A DNA stretch of 15,981 nt from Candidatus Omnitrophota bacterium. Its GTDB lineage: Bacteria > Omnitrophota > Gorgyraeia > Zapsychrales > Zapsychraceae. The stretch spans positions 1-15,981 of the forward strand of contig DAOWBD010000008.1 in the NCBI GenBank assembly GCA_030634235.1, in the 5' to 3' direction. The notes beneath the pieces were generated by a model. That model did not search any database. It saw only the letters and a list, made by a program, of their open reading frames with translations, and had not been told where the DNA came from. Position 1 is the first letter of the stretch. The number at the start of each line of letters is the position of its first letter. Positions 6,935-14,433 of the stretch are shown in pieces. The position numbers and the translations under genes were made by a program.

Positions 6935-7624
6935 CTACCTCTTACGTTCCCTTTCCCCTCTTTGTAATTCTTTTTCCTTCTCTTCTAATAATTTCGCGAC
7001 ACGCTCATACTCGGGCTTAGCGACCCATTGCGTGTCTTCGCTTTTTTTAGACAATTGCGCGACATCTTTTTTTAAATGCGCGATCTCTTTCTTATCACTC
7101 TCTCTTTTGGCCTTCAACTGGTTATTCTCACTCTCCATTGTCCGGCGCTGATCATTGAGAGAATCGTTTTGCTGCTTTAAATCTTTAAGCTCCCGCTCTA
7201 AGCGTATCGTAAGAGTATGTTCTTTAGAAAAACTCTCTTGGATTTCCTCCAATTCCGACCTCAACTGGCGGAATTCTTTTTCCCTTTTATCAACAACATT
7301 CTCTTCTTTTGTATGCCACTCCCGTTCCTGAGATAGTTTTTCCTGGAGCTTCTTGAGCTTAACACGCTCGACCATCAACGCCTTTTCATTGACTTTCTCA
7401 TTCTTCTGTAAAGCAAGGATCCGGTCACGTAATGACTGAACATGCCTCTCGAGGCTTGCAGCTCTTTTTTCGAGATCTTTCTTTTGGAGGACCAACTCAT
7501 CTTGAGCCTTTTTTTTCACCTTCTTCCCCTTTCTTTCGCCGGGGATCAAAAAAACAATCCCCAAAAGGACAAGAATAAAAACAACGCCCACGATCAATAG
7601 AAACTCAACAGTCATATATTCCAT
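6935..7624 (-). CDS. Membrane-anchored coiled-coil protein of unknown function
   Basis: I do not recognise this gene as a named family. It has one N-terminal hydrophobic helix (about residues 5-27 from the chosen start, with FLLIVGVVFILVLLGIVFLI). A basic stop-transfer stretch follows (GERKGKKVKKK), and the rest is an almost unbroken Lys/Glu/Leu-rich coiled coil, ending in RGERERKR. The topology would place the coiled coil in the cytoplasm. A structural or scaffold role is possible but unproven. I chose the ATG at 7622-7624. An in-frame TTG three codons upstream (7633) is also possible, but its GAGG site would be only two bases away, against 11 for the ATG. The gene follows the TPR membrane protein at a gap of 19 bases and is probably in the same transcript. 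Confidence 0.82.
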   Translation of the reverse strand: MEYMTVEFLLIVGVVFILVLLGIVFLIPGERKGKKVKKKAQDELVLQKKDLEKRAASLERHVQSLRDRILALQKNEKVNEKALMVERVKLKKLQEKLSQEREWHTKEENVVDKREKEFRQLRSELEEIQESFSKEHTLTIRLERELKDLKQQNDSLNDQRRTMESENNQLKAKRESDKKEIAHLKKDVAQLSKKSEDTQWVAKPEYERVAKLLEEKEKELQRGERERKR

Positions 7625-7643
7625 TAAGATCAATACCTCTTAT

Positions 7644-9455
7644 TTAAAACCCCACCGATTGTTTTTTCTTTAAAAAGTTCTCCAGATTTTGCTTTGCCGA
7701 GATAGAGCGGCTATCTTTCTCAGAAATCGTTCTTAAAAGCTTTTCTGCCTTACCATACTCGCCGACTTCCTGATAACAAACGGCCAAGTTGTTCATGGTC
7801 ATAAGGTCTTCGCCGTCCAATTCGAGAGACTTTTCAAAATGAGTTATAGCATTTTGAATGTCCTTCACCTTCAAATAACTGAGCCCAACGCTATAATGAA
7901 CCGCCGCGTTCTTAGGGGTCAAACTTAAAGCGTTTTTAAATTCAACAAGCGATCCCTCCGGGTCCCCTAAAAAATCAAGGCAATATCCAAGATGATAGTA
8001 GATCCTTTTGATGAACCATCGATAAAATTCCTTTACATCCTCCCTTTGAACTTTTTGTTCATACCCCTTCATGATCGCAAGTGCCTTGCGGTCCTCACGG
8101 ACGGCATCTTCATATCTTCCGACGGCTGAATAAGCTTTTGCCAGTAAAAAACGTACCCGGCCAAAATCCTTCTGAAAGTGAAGCGTCCTTTCAAACAACG
8201 GGATCTCCCCCCGCCAATAGGTGTTTTGTTTGATATTAATCCCCACAAAAACCATGCTTATGATCCCAACGGTCACAAGGCCTGCCGGCATGATATTCTT
8301 CATTTTCTTTCCTGCCCAATAATGGACGGCAGCCATAGCACAGAAAAGCATGCCTACGAGGGGAAAATACAGGAAGTGTTCTGCCGTGAGTATTTTAGAA
8401 TATTCATTGATTAGCGGCACAATGTTCAAGATCGGCGCCAAGGATATCATGAACCAGGCCAAACCAAAGATCATCCATGTTTTTTGCGGCCTTGGCGTCC
8501 GGTAAACAAGAAAAACAACAACGGGAAGGATCGCTAATAACAAAAGCAAAGGCCCGAGAAACGGCAGTAAAATATCCTGACTGCGGTAGTAATGAAGACC
8601 ATTCGGAAAAAATATCAAACTGAGATAAACAAGGAGGCTCCTGGGAATAGCAAGCATCCTTATCCATAATTCTCCCTGATTATCCGCGGGGCGCAATAAG
8701 GTAAAACCGAACATCATCTTTCTTAACGTAAAGTATCCCGCCAGAACAATGAAAAACCCTCCAATAGAGATCCAGCGTTTCTTAAAAACTTTCTGAAGAG
8801 GTTCTGTCTTGAAACACAGTTCGTAGGCAATGATCAGCACCGGCAATATAACGGACTGCTCCTTGGCTAAAAGGGCAAGAAAAAATAGCGCTAGAGAACC
8901 CGCGTAAAGAAACGGCCTTTTCTTCTCTTCAATAGAATGCATGGATACCAAATAGGCATAAAAACTCATCAAACACAGAAAAGTAAAAATAAGATTGGAG
9001 ATCCCGGAAATACACGCAACAGCTTCATTTTGGACCGGATGAAGCAGGAATAAAATTGCTATTGCCAGTGAAAATCCCTTTTTGCCGACGATAAAACAGA
9101 TGATAAGATAGATAAGAAAACTGTTTATGATATGAAGCAAAATATTGAAGAAGTGAAACCCGTGAGGATCGAGGCCGACAACCCGGTACAAGCCCCTATT
9201 GATCAGCTCTAAAAGAGGCCGATAATATTTATTAATGATCGGAAACTCGCTTTGAGAATCAGCTGTTTGAAGAAATACATTCTTGAGATTAAAGTCTGCC
9301 AGGTTGGGATTTTGCTGGATAAAGACAACGTCATCATGCACAAAAGGATGATTGACGGCATTGGCATAAGCCAAAAGGCCTAAAGCTGCCAGGACAAGAA
9401 TAGCATGAAGCGGTTTTAGTCGATTGATCCAGTTATGAACATTAGATAGGTACAC
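7644..9455 (-). CDS. Polytopic GT-C-like (TMTC/PMT-type) membrane protein with C-terminal TPRs
   Basis: This is an integral membrane protein of 603 aa with roughly ten to twelve hydrophobic helices over residues 15-410. The first large loop carries the paired acids of GT-C glycosyltransferases in PFVHDDVVFI (D41-D42), followed by YYRPLLELI (77-85) and a HFFNILLHIIN helix. That arrangement is typical of TMTC/O-mannosyltransferase-like proteins. From about residue 430 to 590 there are about four tetratricopeptide repeats, such as AVHYSVGLSYLKVKDIQNAI and MNNLAVCYQEVGEYGKA. The likely role is transfer of a lipid-linked sugar to a protein or other acceptor outside the cytoplasm, but neither donor nor acceptor can be read from sequence. 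The start is GTG (9453-9455) with a weak GTGAG site. No other in-frame start keeps the first helix. Hpt lies 25 bases upstream. Confidence 0.88.
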   Translation of the reverse strand: MYLSNVHNWINRLKPLHAILVLAALGLLAYANAVNHPFVHDDVVFIQQNPNLADFNLKNVFLQTADSQSEFPIINKYYRPLLELINRGLYRVVGLDPHGFHFFNILLHIINSFLIYLIICFIVGKKGFSLAIAILFLLHPVQNEAVACISGISNLIFTFLCLMSFYAYLVSMHSIEEKKRPFLYAGSLALFFLALLAKEQSVILPVLIIAYELCFKTEPLQKVFKKRWISIGGFFIVLAGYFTLRKMMFGFTLLRPADNQGELWIRMLAIPRSLLVYLSLIFFPNGLHYYRSQDILLPFLGPLLLLLAILPVVVFLVYRTPRPQKTWMIFGLAWFMISLAPILNIVPLINEYSKILTAEHFLYFPLVGMLFCAMAAVHYWAGKKMKNIMPAGLVTVGIISMVFVGINIKQNTYWRGEIPLFERTLHFQKDFGRVRFLLAKAYSAVGRYEDAVREDRKALAIMKGYEQKVQREDVKEFYRWFIKRIYYHLGYCLDFLGDPEGSLVEFKNALSLTPKNAAVHYSVGLSYLKVKDIQNAITHFEKSLELDGEDLMTMNNLAVCYQEVGEYGKAEKLLRTISEKDSRSISAKQNLENFLKKKQSVGF

Positions 9456-9480
9456 GTAGTCTCACTGATAATAATGCTTG

Positions 9481-9828
9481 TTAAAGTCTGGAGCGCAGTT
9501 CTCCGACGTACAGTACCAATTCTTCAAATTTCTGGTCGATATCCTCTAGGGCTTGCTCCAACCCTTCCATGTCGCCTTTTGATCCCTGTTCTTCAAGTCT
9601 ACTGAAAATCACCCGAAGCGATTTTGCGGAGATATTCCCACACGAACCTTTAAGAAAATGCGCCACATGCTCGACTGTTTCAGAATCGTTCTTCTCGACA
9701 GCCTCTTTAAGCTCCAGCCGTTTCTTTTGAAAGTCCTCAATAAAAATATCCAGAAGCTCAAAAAAAAGATCCTTATCATCCTGGACCCTGTTCATAAAGT
9801 CATCAACATCCAAAGCATTCTCGCTCAT
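9481..9828 (-). CDS. Hpt (histidine phosphotransfer) domain protein
   Basis: This is a stand-alone four-helix Hpt protein that relays phosphate between receiver domains in a multistep phosphorelay. The signature AHFLKGSCGNISA is present (about 56-68), with H57 as the phosphorylated histidine and the usual LKGS following. The rest is charged amphipathic helix. The 115-aa length equals a single domain with no other module. The ATG (9826-9828) has a clear AAAAGGA site about six bases upstream. It is not adjacent to a kinase or regulator. The single-domain receiver at 4520-4933 is the only candidate partner in view. The GT-C/TPR gene follows after 25 bases. Confidence 0.93.
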   Translation of the reverse strand: MSENALDVDDFMNRVQDDKDLFFELLDIFIEDFQKKRLELKEAVEKNDSETVEHVAHFLKGSCGNISAKSLRVIFSRLEEQGSKGDMEGLEQALEDIDQKFEELVLYVGELRSRL

Positions 9829-9877
9829 CGGTGTCCTTTTCGTTATGAGAACTCCCGTTCCATAATAAAGGAAATGG

Positions 9878-10177
9878 TTATCCTTTTATTCTCGGAAGTT
9901 TCAGGTTTTGTAAAATAGCAAGCAAACTGAACAATGTTATAACAATGGTCAACGAGACCATGCACACGATCATGATCGGCTGCCAGTTTTGTTCAAAATC
10001 AACATTCATGATCTCGCTGCCAACGTATTGAATGATCGCAAGGGCAAAAATGACCGTCGAGCCTGCGACGATAAAAATAAACAGGGAGAACAAGACGGCG
10101 ATCAAAACAACATAAATATTGTATAGGGTAAGATTGCCTTTTGAGATCTTGCTCGCCGCAATACCTATACGTTTCAT
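9878..10177 (-). CDS. Small two-helix membrane protein, unknown function
   Basis: This is a 99-aa protein with two strong hydrophobic segments (about residues 18-50, starting LYNIYVVLIAVLFSLFIF, and about 68-91, starting IMIVCMVSLTIVITLFSLL). They are separated by an acidic loop (SEIMNVDFEQNWQ). Both ends are basic (MKRIGIAASK and KLPRIKG), so both probably face the cytoplasm. No catalytic motif is visible and I cannot name a family. The ATG overlaps the stop of the truncated M48-like lipoprotein as ATGA, and a GGTG site lies six bases upstream. The pairing suggests that a once-intact membrane protease and this protein formed a unit, but that is inference. Confidence 0.75.
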   Translation of the reverse strand: MKRIGIAASKISKGNLTLYNIYVVLIAVLFSLFIFIVAGSTVIFALAIIQYVGSEIMNVDFEQNWQPIMIVCMVSLTIVITLFSLLAILQNLKLPRIKG

Positions 10178-10455
10178 AATATCACCTTTATTTGACCGAT
10201 AACAAGCGTTCCTGAAAATTCTTTGAAGGCCGCCGGCAACTTTACTGTTTGATCGGAGAACTCAAACTCGCTTTGGAGCTTCTGATGAACGTCGTTTCCT
10301 AAAGCAACCTCTTCGGGAGTCGAAATAAAGATAAATTCATTACGCCCGGTAGCCGGATTATACGTTCCAAGAGAAGCACATCCGGAACAAGCACAAACAA
10401 GCAATACCATCAACATGTCAACAAATTTATTTGGACGCAAAAACAAAAAGCTCAT
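10174..10455 (-). pseudogene. Truncated M48-type metalloprotease lipoprotein (N-terminal remnant)
   Basis: This 93-aa product starts with a basic segment and a hydrophobic helix ending in a Cys-rich lipobox region (LLVCACSGCASLG, with C23 or C26 as the possible lipidated Cys). YNPATGRNEFIFISTPEEVALGNDVHQKL follows. That NPATGR...EF...ST..E..LG block is typical of the mature N-terminus of M48 periplasmic proteases. The HExxH zinc helix and everything after it are absent. From about residue 70 the sequence (TVKLPAAFKEFSGTLVIGQIKVIL) does not look like the family, and the next gene starts by overlap. The simplest reading is an internal or C-terminal deletion that left a remnant. Alternatively it is a genuine short lipoprotein sharing only this domain. 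The start overlaps the HD gene stop as ATGA. Confidence 0.55.
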
Positions 10456-11072
10456 CGTTCAAATTTCACAATATCTTCCCACCACCGGCTACTATCCCAC
10501 TTCTTCATTTGCTTCCAGAGCGCCTTAGCTGTTTTCGTTTTTAAATGGTCTGGCGCCGTCTTGAAGAATTTCTTTGTTTTCAAATGGCCGCTGTCATAAT
10601 ATTCCTTAGCCTGCAGCAAACACTCCAAAATATCCGCGTCCCGGGCAACGATACTTGCATTGGTCTTCTGAGCATCATATTCCCGGCGTAAAACAGTCAT
10701 TTCGTCCTTTACGCCTTTGTCGAGATGTTCCACCTGGTCTTTAAAGACCTCCTTCTCAGCCTCTTTAAAATCAATATAATGATGTCCCATTTTATGCAGG
10801 TCATTGATGCGCGCTTCATGAATATCATTAAAAAGCGCCATCGCCATGGCCTTAAACGGATCGACCTTTTCGAGATGCGCCATATAATAGGCGATAACGG
10901 CGCACCGGAAGGAATGGTCGGCAACACTTTCAGGATCTTTAATACCCGCAACCCACCATCCGCTGCGTTTTATTTTCTTAAGCAGGCCAGCTTCAGCGAA
11001 CAGATTGACAGCACTATCGAGACTATTCTTCTCTTTTTTTCTGGTAATCTTTTTTCTGTCTTGTGATTTCAT
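10452..11072 (-). CDS. HD-domain phosphohydrolase-like protein (HDDC2/YfbR-like) with altered HD motif
   Basis: This is an HD-superfamily protein resembling the HDDC2/YfbR group of metal-dependent 5'-nucleotidases. Visible parts are AGLLKKIKRSGW, then ESVADHSFRCAVIAYY (first metal His), LFNDIHEARINDLHK and the distal Asp in VARDADILECLLQAKEY. The diagnostic His-Asp pair reads Asn-Asp here, which removes a metal ligand, while the surrounding residues are conserved. The protein may therefore be inactive or use a neighbouring His (ND-I-H). I chose the ATG at 11070-11072 (206 aa). The reading frame stays open to an upstream ATG at 11144, but that adds 24 Arg/Met-rich residues that lie wholly within the methyltransferase gene. 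The chosen start still overlaps that gene by 50 nt. The stop overlaps the lipoprotein start as ATGA. Confidence 0.83.
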   Translation of the reverse strand: MKSQDRKKITRKKEKNSLDSAVNLFAEAGLLKKIKRSGWWVAGIKDPESVADHSFRCAVIAYYMAHLEKVDPFKAMAMALFNDIHEARINDLHKMGHHYIDFKEAEKEVFKDQVEHLDKGVKDEMTVLRREYDAQKTNASIVARDADILECLLQAKEYYDSGHLKTKKFFKTAPDHLKTKTAKALWKQMKKWDSSRWWEDIVKFER

Positions 11073-11763
11073 AGCATAACACCGTTGTCGCATGCGCCGC
11101 ATTGAACGATAAAGTATCGCATGCCATTGGAATGGATAATTCAATATCTAACGTTTTTCGGATAACGTCCCGTATCCCCTTTTGTTCCGAACCGATCACG
11201 AGCCCTAACGGATAAGGCATTTTGATCTCGCTTAAACATTGCCCTTCTTGAACAACGGCTCCGGCAATTTGGAAACCTTCCTTCTGAGCCTTCCTGATCG
11301 CATTGCTAAGGTTCGAAACTTTCGCGAACGGAACATGATTTTCTCCGCCGGAAGCCACGCGCAAGACAGCCTCGGTCACGCTTACAGAATCATGCGTCGG
11401 CAGGACAATTGAGAATTTCCCTAAACAGGCCAGGCTGCGAATGATCGCACCAAGGTTCTGCGGATCATTGAGCCCATCGAGAAAGACCGGACAGCGTTTT
11501 TTCTTAAGGGCCGTCTCAAGCAATTCTTCGTAAGGAATATAAGTTACATCGTCGACATCCGCTAAGATCCCCTGAGTATTCCTATCCCTGCCGATTTTCA
11601 TCATTTTCGACTCCGGGGCCGGAAACACCGGGATACCCCACTGTCTCGCCTTTTTATGAATGAACAAAGTGCCTTTAAATCCATGTTGAACATAGATCTT
11701 TCTTATGCTCTTCGGATCAGACCTTAAGCGTTCCATAATAGAATTTCTTCCAAAAAGTCTCAT
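11023..11763 (-). CDS. rlmB: RlmB-like 23S rRNA 2'-O-ribose methyltransferase (SPOUT/TrmH family)
   Basis: This SAM-dependent enzyme resembles RlmB, which methylates the ribose of G2251 in 23S rRNA. The N-terminal substrate domain begins LFGRNSIMERL (RlmB-like GRN/GxN start) and closes with NTQGILADVDDV. The knot domain has motif 1 FLDGLNDPQNLGAIIRS (94-110, N103, R109) and motif 2 GLVIGSEQKGIRDVI (187-201). Motif 3 is SIPMACDTLSFNAAHAT (210-226), where N221 is kept but the usual Gly and the SLNVS serine are replaced. The length of 246 aa is normal. The change in motif 3 makes the exact target less certain. The HD gene starts inside its 3' end. The lipoprotein lies 26 bases upstream. Confidence 0.88.
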   Translation of the reverse strand: MRLFGRNSIMERLRSDPKSIRKIYVQHGFKGTLFIHKKARQWGIPVFPAPESKMMKIGRDRNTQGILADVDDVTYIPYEELLETALKKKRCPVFLDGLNDPQNLGAIIRSLACLGKFSIVLPTHDSVSVTEAVLRVASGGENHVPFAKVSNLSNAIRKAQKEGFQIAGAVVQEGQCLSEIKMPYPLGLVIGSEQKGIRDVIRKTLDIELSIPMACDTLSFNAAHATTVLCYEITRQKKDYQKKREE

Positions 11764-11789
11764 AATACAGTTACCCCGTTAAGTAACGT

Positions 11790-12047
11790 TTAATCCTGTG
11801 ATATGATATCCGTCCGCGCCTGAACTTCCCTGTCATATTTCTCATCTAACCGATCCTTGCCTTCAACATATTCAACATACGTGATCTCTTTGCGCAGATA
11901 TTGCCGCTCCAAATTGTCACGCTTATCTTTGTAATCGGTAAAATGCGGATCCCGGATAAGCGTCTCGGGATTTTCCAGATAATTTTGCCCGTAACTGCAT
12001 CCGGCTAGGGCTAATACGCAGAACAATAATAAACTTTTTTTGATCAT
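11790..12047 (-). CDS. Small predicted lipoprotein, unknown function
   Basis: The 85-aa product has a classic lipoprotein signal peptide: MIKK, a hydrophobic core (SLLLFCVLALA) and the lipobox LAGC with C17 as the lipidated Cys. The mature part (about 68 residues) is highly charged and probably helical (KDKRDNLERQYLRKEITYVEYVEGKDR), with no enzyme motif. Ser follows the Cys, which is compatible with outer-membrane sorting in a diderm. An AAGGA site lies seven bases before the ATG. It sits between the glycosyltransferase (32 bases upstream) and the RlmB-like gene (26 bases downstream). Membership of the sugar operon is possible but not shown. Confidence 0.85.
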   Translation of the reverse strand: MIKKSLLLFCVLALAGCSYGQNYLENPETLIRDPHFTDYKDKRDNLERQYLRKEITYVEYVEGKDRLDEKYDREVQARTDIISQD

Positions 12048-12079
12048 TCCCTTTTCCTTTTTTAGTCGTTTTTAAAAAT

Positions 12080-12811
12080 CTATTTCTTGATCCCTAACCC
12101 CAAATAAACCAAAGGACGTAAAATGCTCCACCATCCGGTCAACGGCCTCATTTTTGTATAACCGACCTTCCTCGACGGATAGATCTTCGTTACAGGCGCT
12201 TCCTTAAATTTGAATCCCAATGTGATCGCCTTATAAAGCAAGTACGGTTCAATCTCATAATGGTCAAGCCACGGCTGATCAATATTGATCTCCGGATGAT
12301 CAAGGACCGAGAGCCTAAAGGCCCGGAAACCATTGGTGCTGTCGGTTACTTTATGTTTCATGATCACCGACATGAGCCAGGGATGCATCCGTGTTGCGGC
12401 CTTTCGATAAAGCGGCATATCCCCGCCGGTCCCTTCGCGCCCTTTATAGCGCGAGCCCTGCACAAAATCATACCCTTCTTTAAGGATCGGGTCGATCAAA
12501 CGCGGGATCTCGTCGGGGTTGTCTTTATTGTTACCCGCCATGATAACAAGGACTTCATATCCTTGTTCCTGCGCATACTTGATAGCCGTTCGAATGGCCG
12601 CCCCGACGCCGCGCCGCCGGTCATGCTTGATCGTTTTGACCCCCTGCGGGGCAAGATCCCGGATTACCTCCGTCGTGCCGTCATCCGAAGCATCATCGAC
12701 AACAAGACAATCAACTTGGGACTGGACGCAACTGTTCAAGAAACGCTCAATGACATTCTTTAATTTGACGTTCTCGTTAAACGCGACGGGACAAACCAGA
12801 ACATTACTCAT
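12080..12811 (-). CDS. Family 2 (GT-A) glycosyltransferase, dolichyl-phosphate mannose synthase-like
   Basis: This is a nucleotide-sugar-dependent GT-A glycosyltransferase of 243 aa. The N-terminus MSNVLVCPVAFNEN and the VVDDASDDGT block (D39-D40, 37-46) bind the nucleotide. The segment normally holding the DxD-type motif reads VIMAGNNKDNPDEIPRLI (89-106), a variant seen in a known GT2 subgroup. QGSRY (118-122) and DSTNGFRAFR (157-166) follow. It ends with one weak hydrophobic stretch, LRPLVYLGLGIKK, and no clear transmembrane pair. I chose the ATG at 12809-12811, which overlaps the acetyltransferase stop by 8 nt and has an AAGGA-type site. The frame is open 30 codons further, but that part lies inside the acetyltransferase gene and has no family similarity. 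The context points to assembly of a surface glycan. The sugar is unknown. Confidence 0.91.
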   Translation of the reverse strand: MSNVLVCPVAFNENVKLKNVIERFLNSCVQSQVDCLVVDDASDDGTTEVIRDLAPQGVKTIKHDRRRGVGAAIRTAIKYAQEQGYEVLVIMAGNNKDNPDEIPRLIDPILKEGYDFVQGSRYKGREGTGGDMPLYRKAATRMHPWLMSVIMKHKVTDSTNGFRAFRLSVLDHPEINIDQPWLDHYEIEPYLLYKAITLGFKFKEAPVTKIYPSRKVGYTKMRPLTGWWSILRPLVYLGLGIKK

Positions 12812-13361
12812 TAATTTCCAATCCTTGGTCTTTAAGCGTGTATTGCACTCCGCAGGCGCACTTGAGACTATCATTGATCTTGCGCCCGCAACAGCAGGCA
12901 TACCCTTCGGTCTTAGCTGGATTACCGTAGACGACCGCGTGCGCCGGAATATTTTTTGTCACGACACTCCCGGCCCCGACGACGGCATACTCGCCAACCG
13001 TTATCCCGCAAAGAATGACGCTATTGCTGCCTAGCGTCGCCCCTTTCTTAACAACCGTCTTCTCCAAAATCCATTCATCCTCGCGGTGACTGCACGGATA
13101 CCGGTCATTGATAAAAGCGACGTTCGAGCCGACAAAAACATCATCTTCTATTTTGACACCGTCGAAGACCTCCACATGATGTTTGATCGTAACATGATCG
13201 CCGATCACGGCTCCCTTCTCGACAAAACTGCCATCACAAATATTACATTCCCGGCCGATAACCGCCCCGGCCTGGACATTGGTAAAAGCCCATAACCGCG
13301 TCCCGTCGCCAACCTGCGAGCCCTCTTCAACTAATGCCTGTTCATGTTTGAAATAGTCCAT
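12804..13361 (-). CDS. Hexapeptide-repeat N-acetyltransferase (WbpD/WlbB-like)
   Basis: This is a left-handed beta-helix acetyltransferase of the type that acetylates the 3-amino group of UDP-2-acetamido-3-amino-2,3-dideoxyglucuronate in B-band O-antigen synthesis. Repeated [LIV]-G-x4 turns run from about residue 15 to 150 (for example VGDGTRLW, VIGRECNI, VIGDHVTI, VFVGSNVAFINDRYP, YAVVGAGSVVTKNIPAHAVVYGNPAK). H61 and H62 (TIKHHVEVFD) and FINDRYP are close to the WbpD active-site pattern. The C-terminal tail is Cys-rich (GYACCCG and LKCACG), like the short zinc-ribbon-like end of some family members. The Shine-Dalgarno site AAGGA precedes the ATG. The oxidoreductase gene ends nine bases upstream, which supports a shared pathway. 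Confidence 0.92.
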   Translation of the reverse strand: MDYFKHEQALVEEGSQVGDGTRLWAFTNVQAGAVIGRECNICDGSFVEKGAVIGDHVTIKHHVEVFDGVKIEDDVFVGSNVAFINDRYPCSHREDEWILEKTVVKKGATLGSNSVILCGITVGEYAVVGAGSVVTKNIPAHAVVYGNPAKTEGYACCCGRKINDSLKCACGVQYTLKDQGLEINE

Positions 13362-13370
13362 GTTCTTTCC

Positions 13371-14399
13371 TTAAGAAACGGGTACCGAGGCCCCTTTTTG
13401 TTCCATGGATGTCTGAACAGCGCATAACGTCTTAACAACATCAAGGCCCTTTTGCGCGTCCGACAATTCCGCAGGAGATGTTTTCGTTATACACTCCAGA
13501 AAATATTCTGCCTGTTTTTTTAATGGTTCGCTGACACCGACTTTCGGAATCGTGATGCTGCCCTCTTGCGAGAGCAACTGGAACTCCCCGTAAGTTTCAT
13601 AAAAGGTCCCCGTCTTCTCGACATGCTTGTCATAAAGTTTGATCGGCCCGACATTATCCAGATCATCCCAGACAACCATTTTCTTGTCGCCGACGATCGT
13701 GATCTGCCTGACCTTCTTGGGATCCAGCCAGCTGACATGAATGTTCGCCAAAATATTATTGGGATATTCGAGCGTGGCAAAGGCCAGATCTTCCAAAGAC
13801 TCTCCCAGACATTTCTGTCCGCATCCTGATACATTCAAAGGACAGGTGTCGAACAAATAGTTAAAAATGGAGATGTCGTGCGGAGCTAAGTCCCACAAGG
13901 CATTGACATCATAGCGGAAGGGCCCTAAGTTCGTTCTCGTCGAATAGGCGTAATAAACCTTTCCCAACTCCCCGGACCGAATGTACTCCTTAAGCCAGAC
14001 GATCCCCGCGTTGAAAAGAAAGATGTGCCCGACCATAAGGATCTTTCCCTTCTGTTGCGCAAGATCCTTAAGGTCCCGGCATTCCTCCGGATCCATCGCC
14101 AAAGGTTTTTCGCAAAGAACATGTTTCCCGCATTCCAGTGCTTCTTTGGTCAGAGAATAATGCAGATTAGTCGGTGCCGCGATACAAACGGCCTGAATAT
14201 CAGGATTTTTGAAAATATCCTTATGATCTTTCGTAACCTGGACGTCCAAGAAGTTCTTTTGGATCGCTTCAAGCCGCGATTGATCGGGATCAGCGCACAT
14301 TAATACCTTTGAGCCCGGCAAATGCGAGAAGATCCGTATGTGATTAGGGCCCCAGTGACCGCATCCGATCACTCCGATATTGATTATCTTTAATTCCAT
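13371..14399 (-). CDS. Gfo/Idh/MocA-family NAD-dependent sugar oxidoreductase (WbpB/WlbA-like)
   Basis: This 342-aa dehydrogenase has a Rossmann N-terminus with GVIGCGHWGPNH (9-20). The conserved AAPTNLHY (74-81) and the family signature CEKPLAMDPEEC (96-107, with K98 as catalytic Lys) follow. In the C-terminal sheet domain, WDLAPHDISI (169-178) supplies H174. The WGPNH and WDLAPHD blocks are close to WbpB/WlbA, which oxidise UDP-N-acetylglucosaminuronate at C3. With the adjacent acetyltransferase this gives steps two and four of the UDP-diacetamido-mannuronate precursor route. The aminotransferase (WbpE) and the 6-dehydrogenase (WbpA) are not in the window. The start is preceded by CGGAG about nine bases upstream, and GreA ends 34 bases before it. 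Confidence 0.92.
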   Translation of the reverse strand: MELKIINIGVIGCGHWGPNHIRIFSHLPGSKVLMCADPDQSRLEAIQKNFLDVQVTKDHKDIFKNPDIQAVCIAAPTNLHYSLTKEALECGKHVLCEKPLAMDPEECRDLKDLAQQKGKILMVGHIFLFNAGIVWLKEYIRSGELGKVYYAYSTRTNLGPFRYDVNALWDLAPHDISIFNYLFDTCPLNVSGCGQKCLGESLEDLAFATLEYPNNILANIHVSWLDPKKVRQITIVGDKKMVVWDDLDNVGPIKLYDKHVEKTGTFYETYGEFQLLSQEGSITIPKVGVSEPLKKQAEYFLECITKTSPAELSDAQKGLDVVKTLCAVQTSMEQKGASVPVS

Positions 14400-14433
14400 A
14401 GGTTAATACTCCGATAGGATCCGGCCGCTGAAT

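Noticed and set aside
11073..11144. 24-codon N-terminal extension of the HD-domain protein
   Set aside because: It is Arg/Met-rich, lies wholly within the methyltransferase motif-3 region and gives a non-typical protein start.
12812..12901. 30-codon N-terminal extension of the glycosyltransferase
   Set aside because: It lies inside the acetyltransferase coding region and has no similarity to GT2 enzymes. The internal ATG at 12809-12811 has a good ribosome site.
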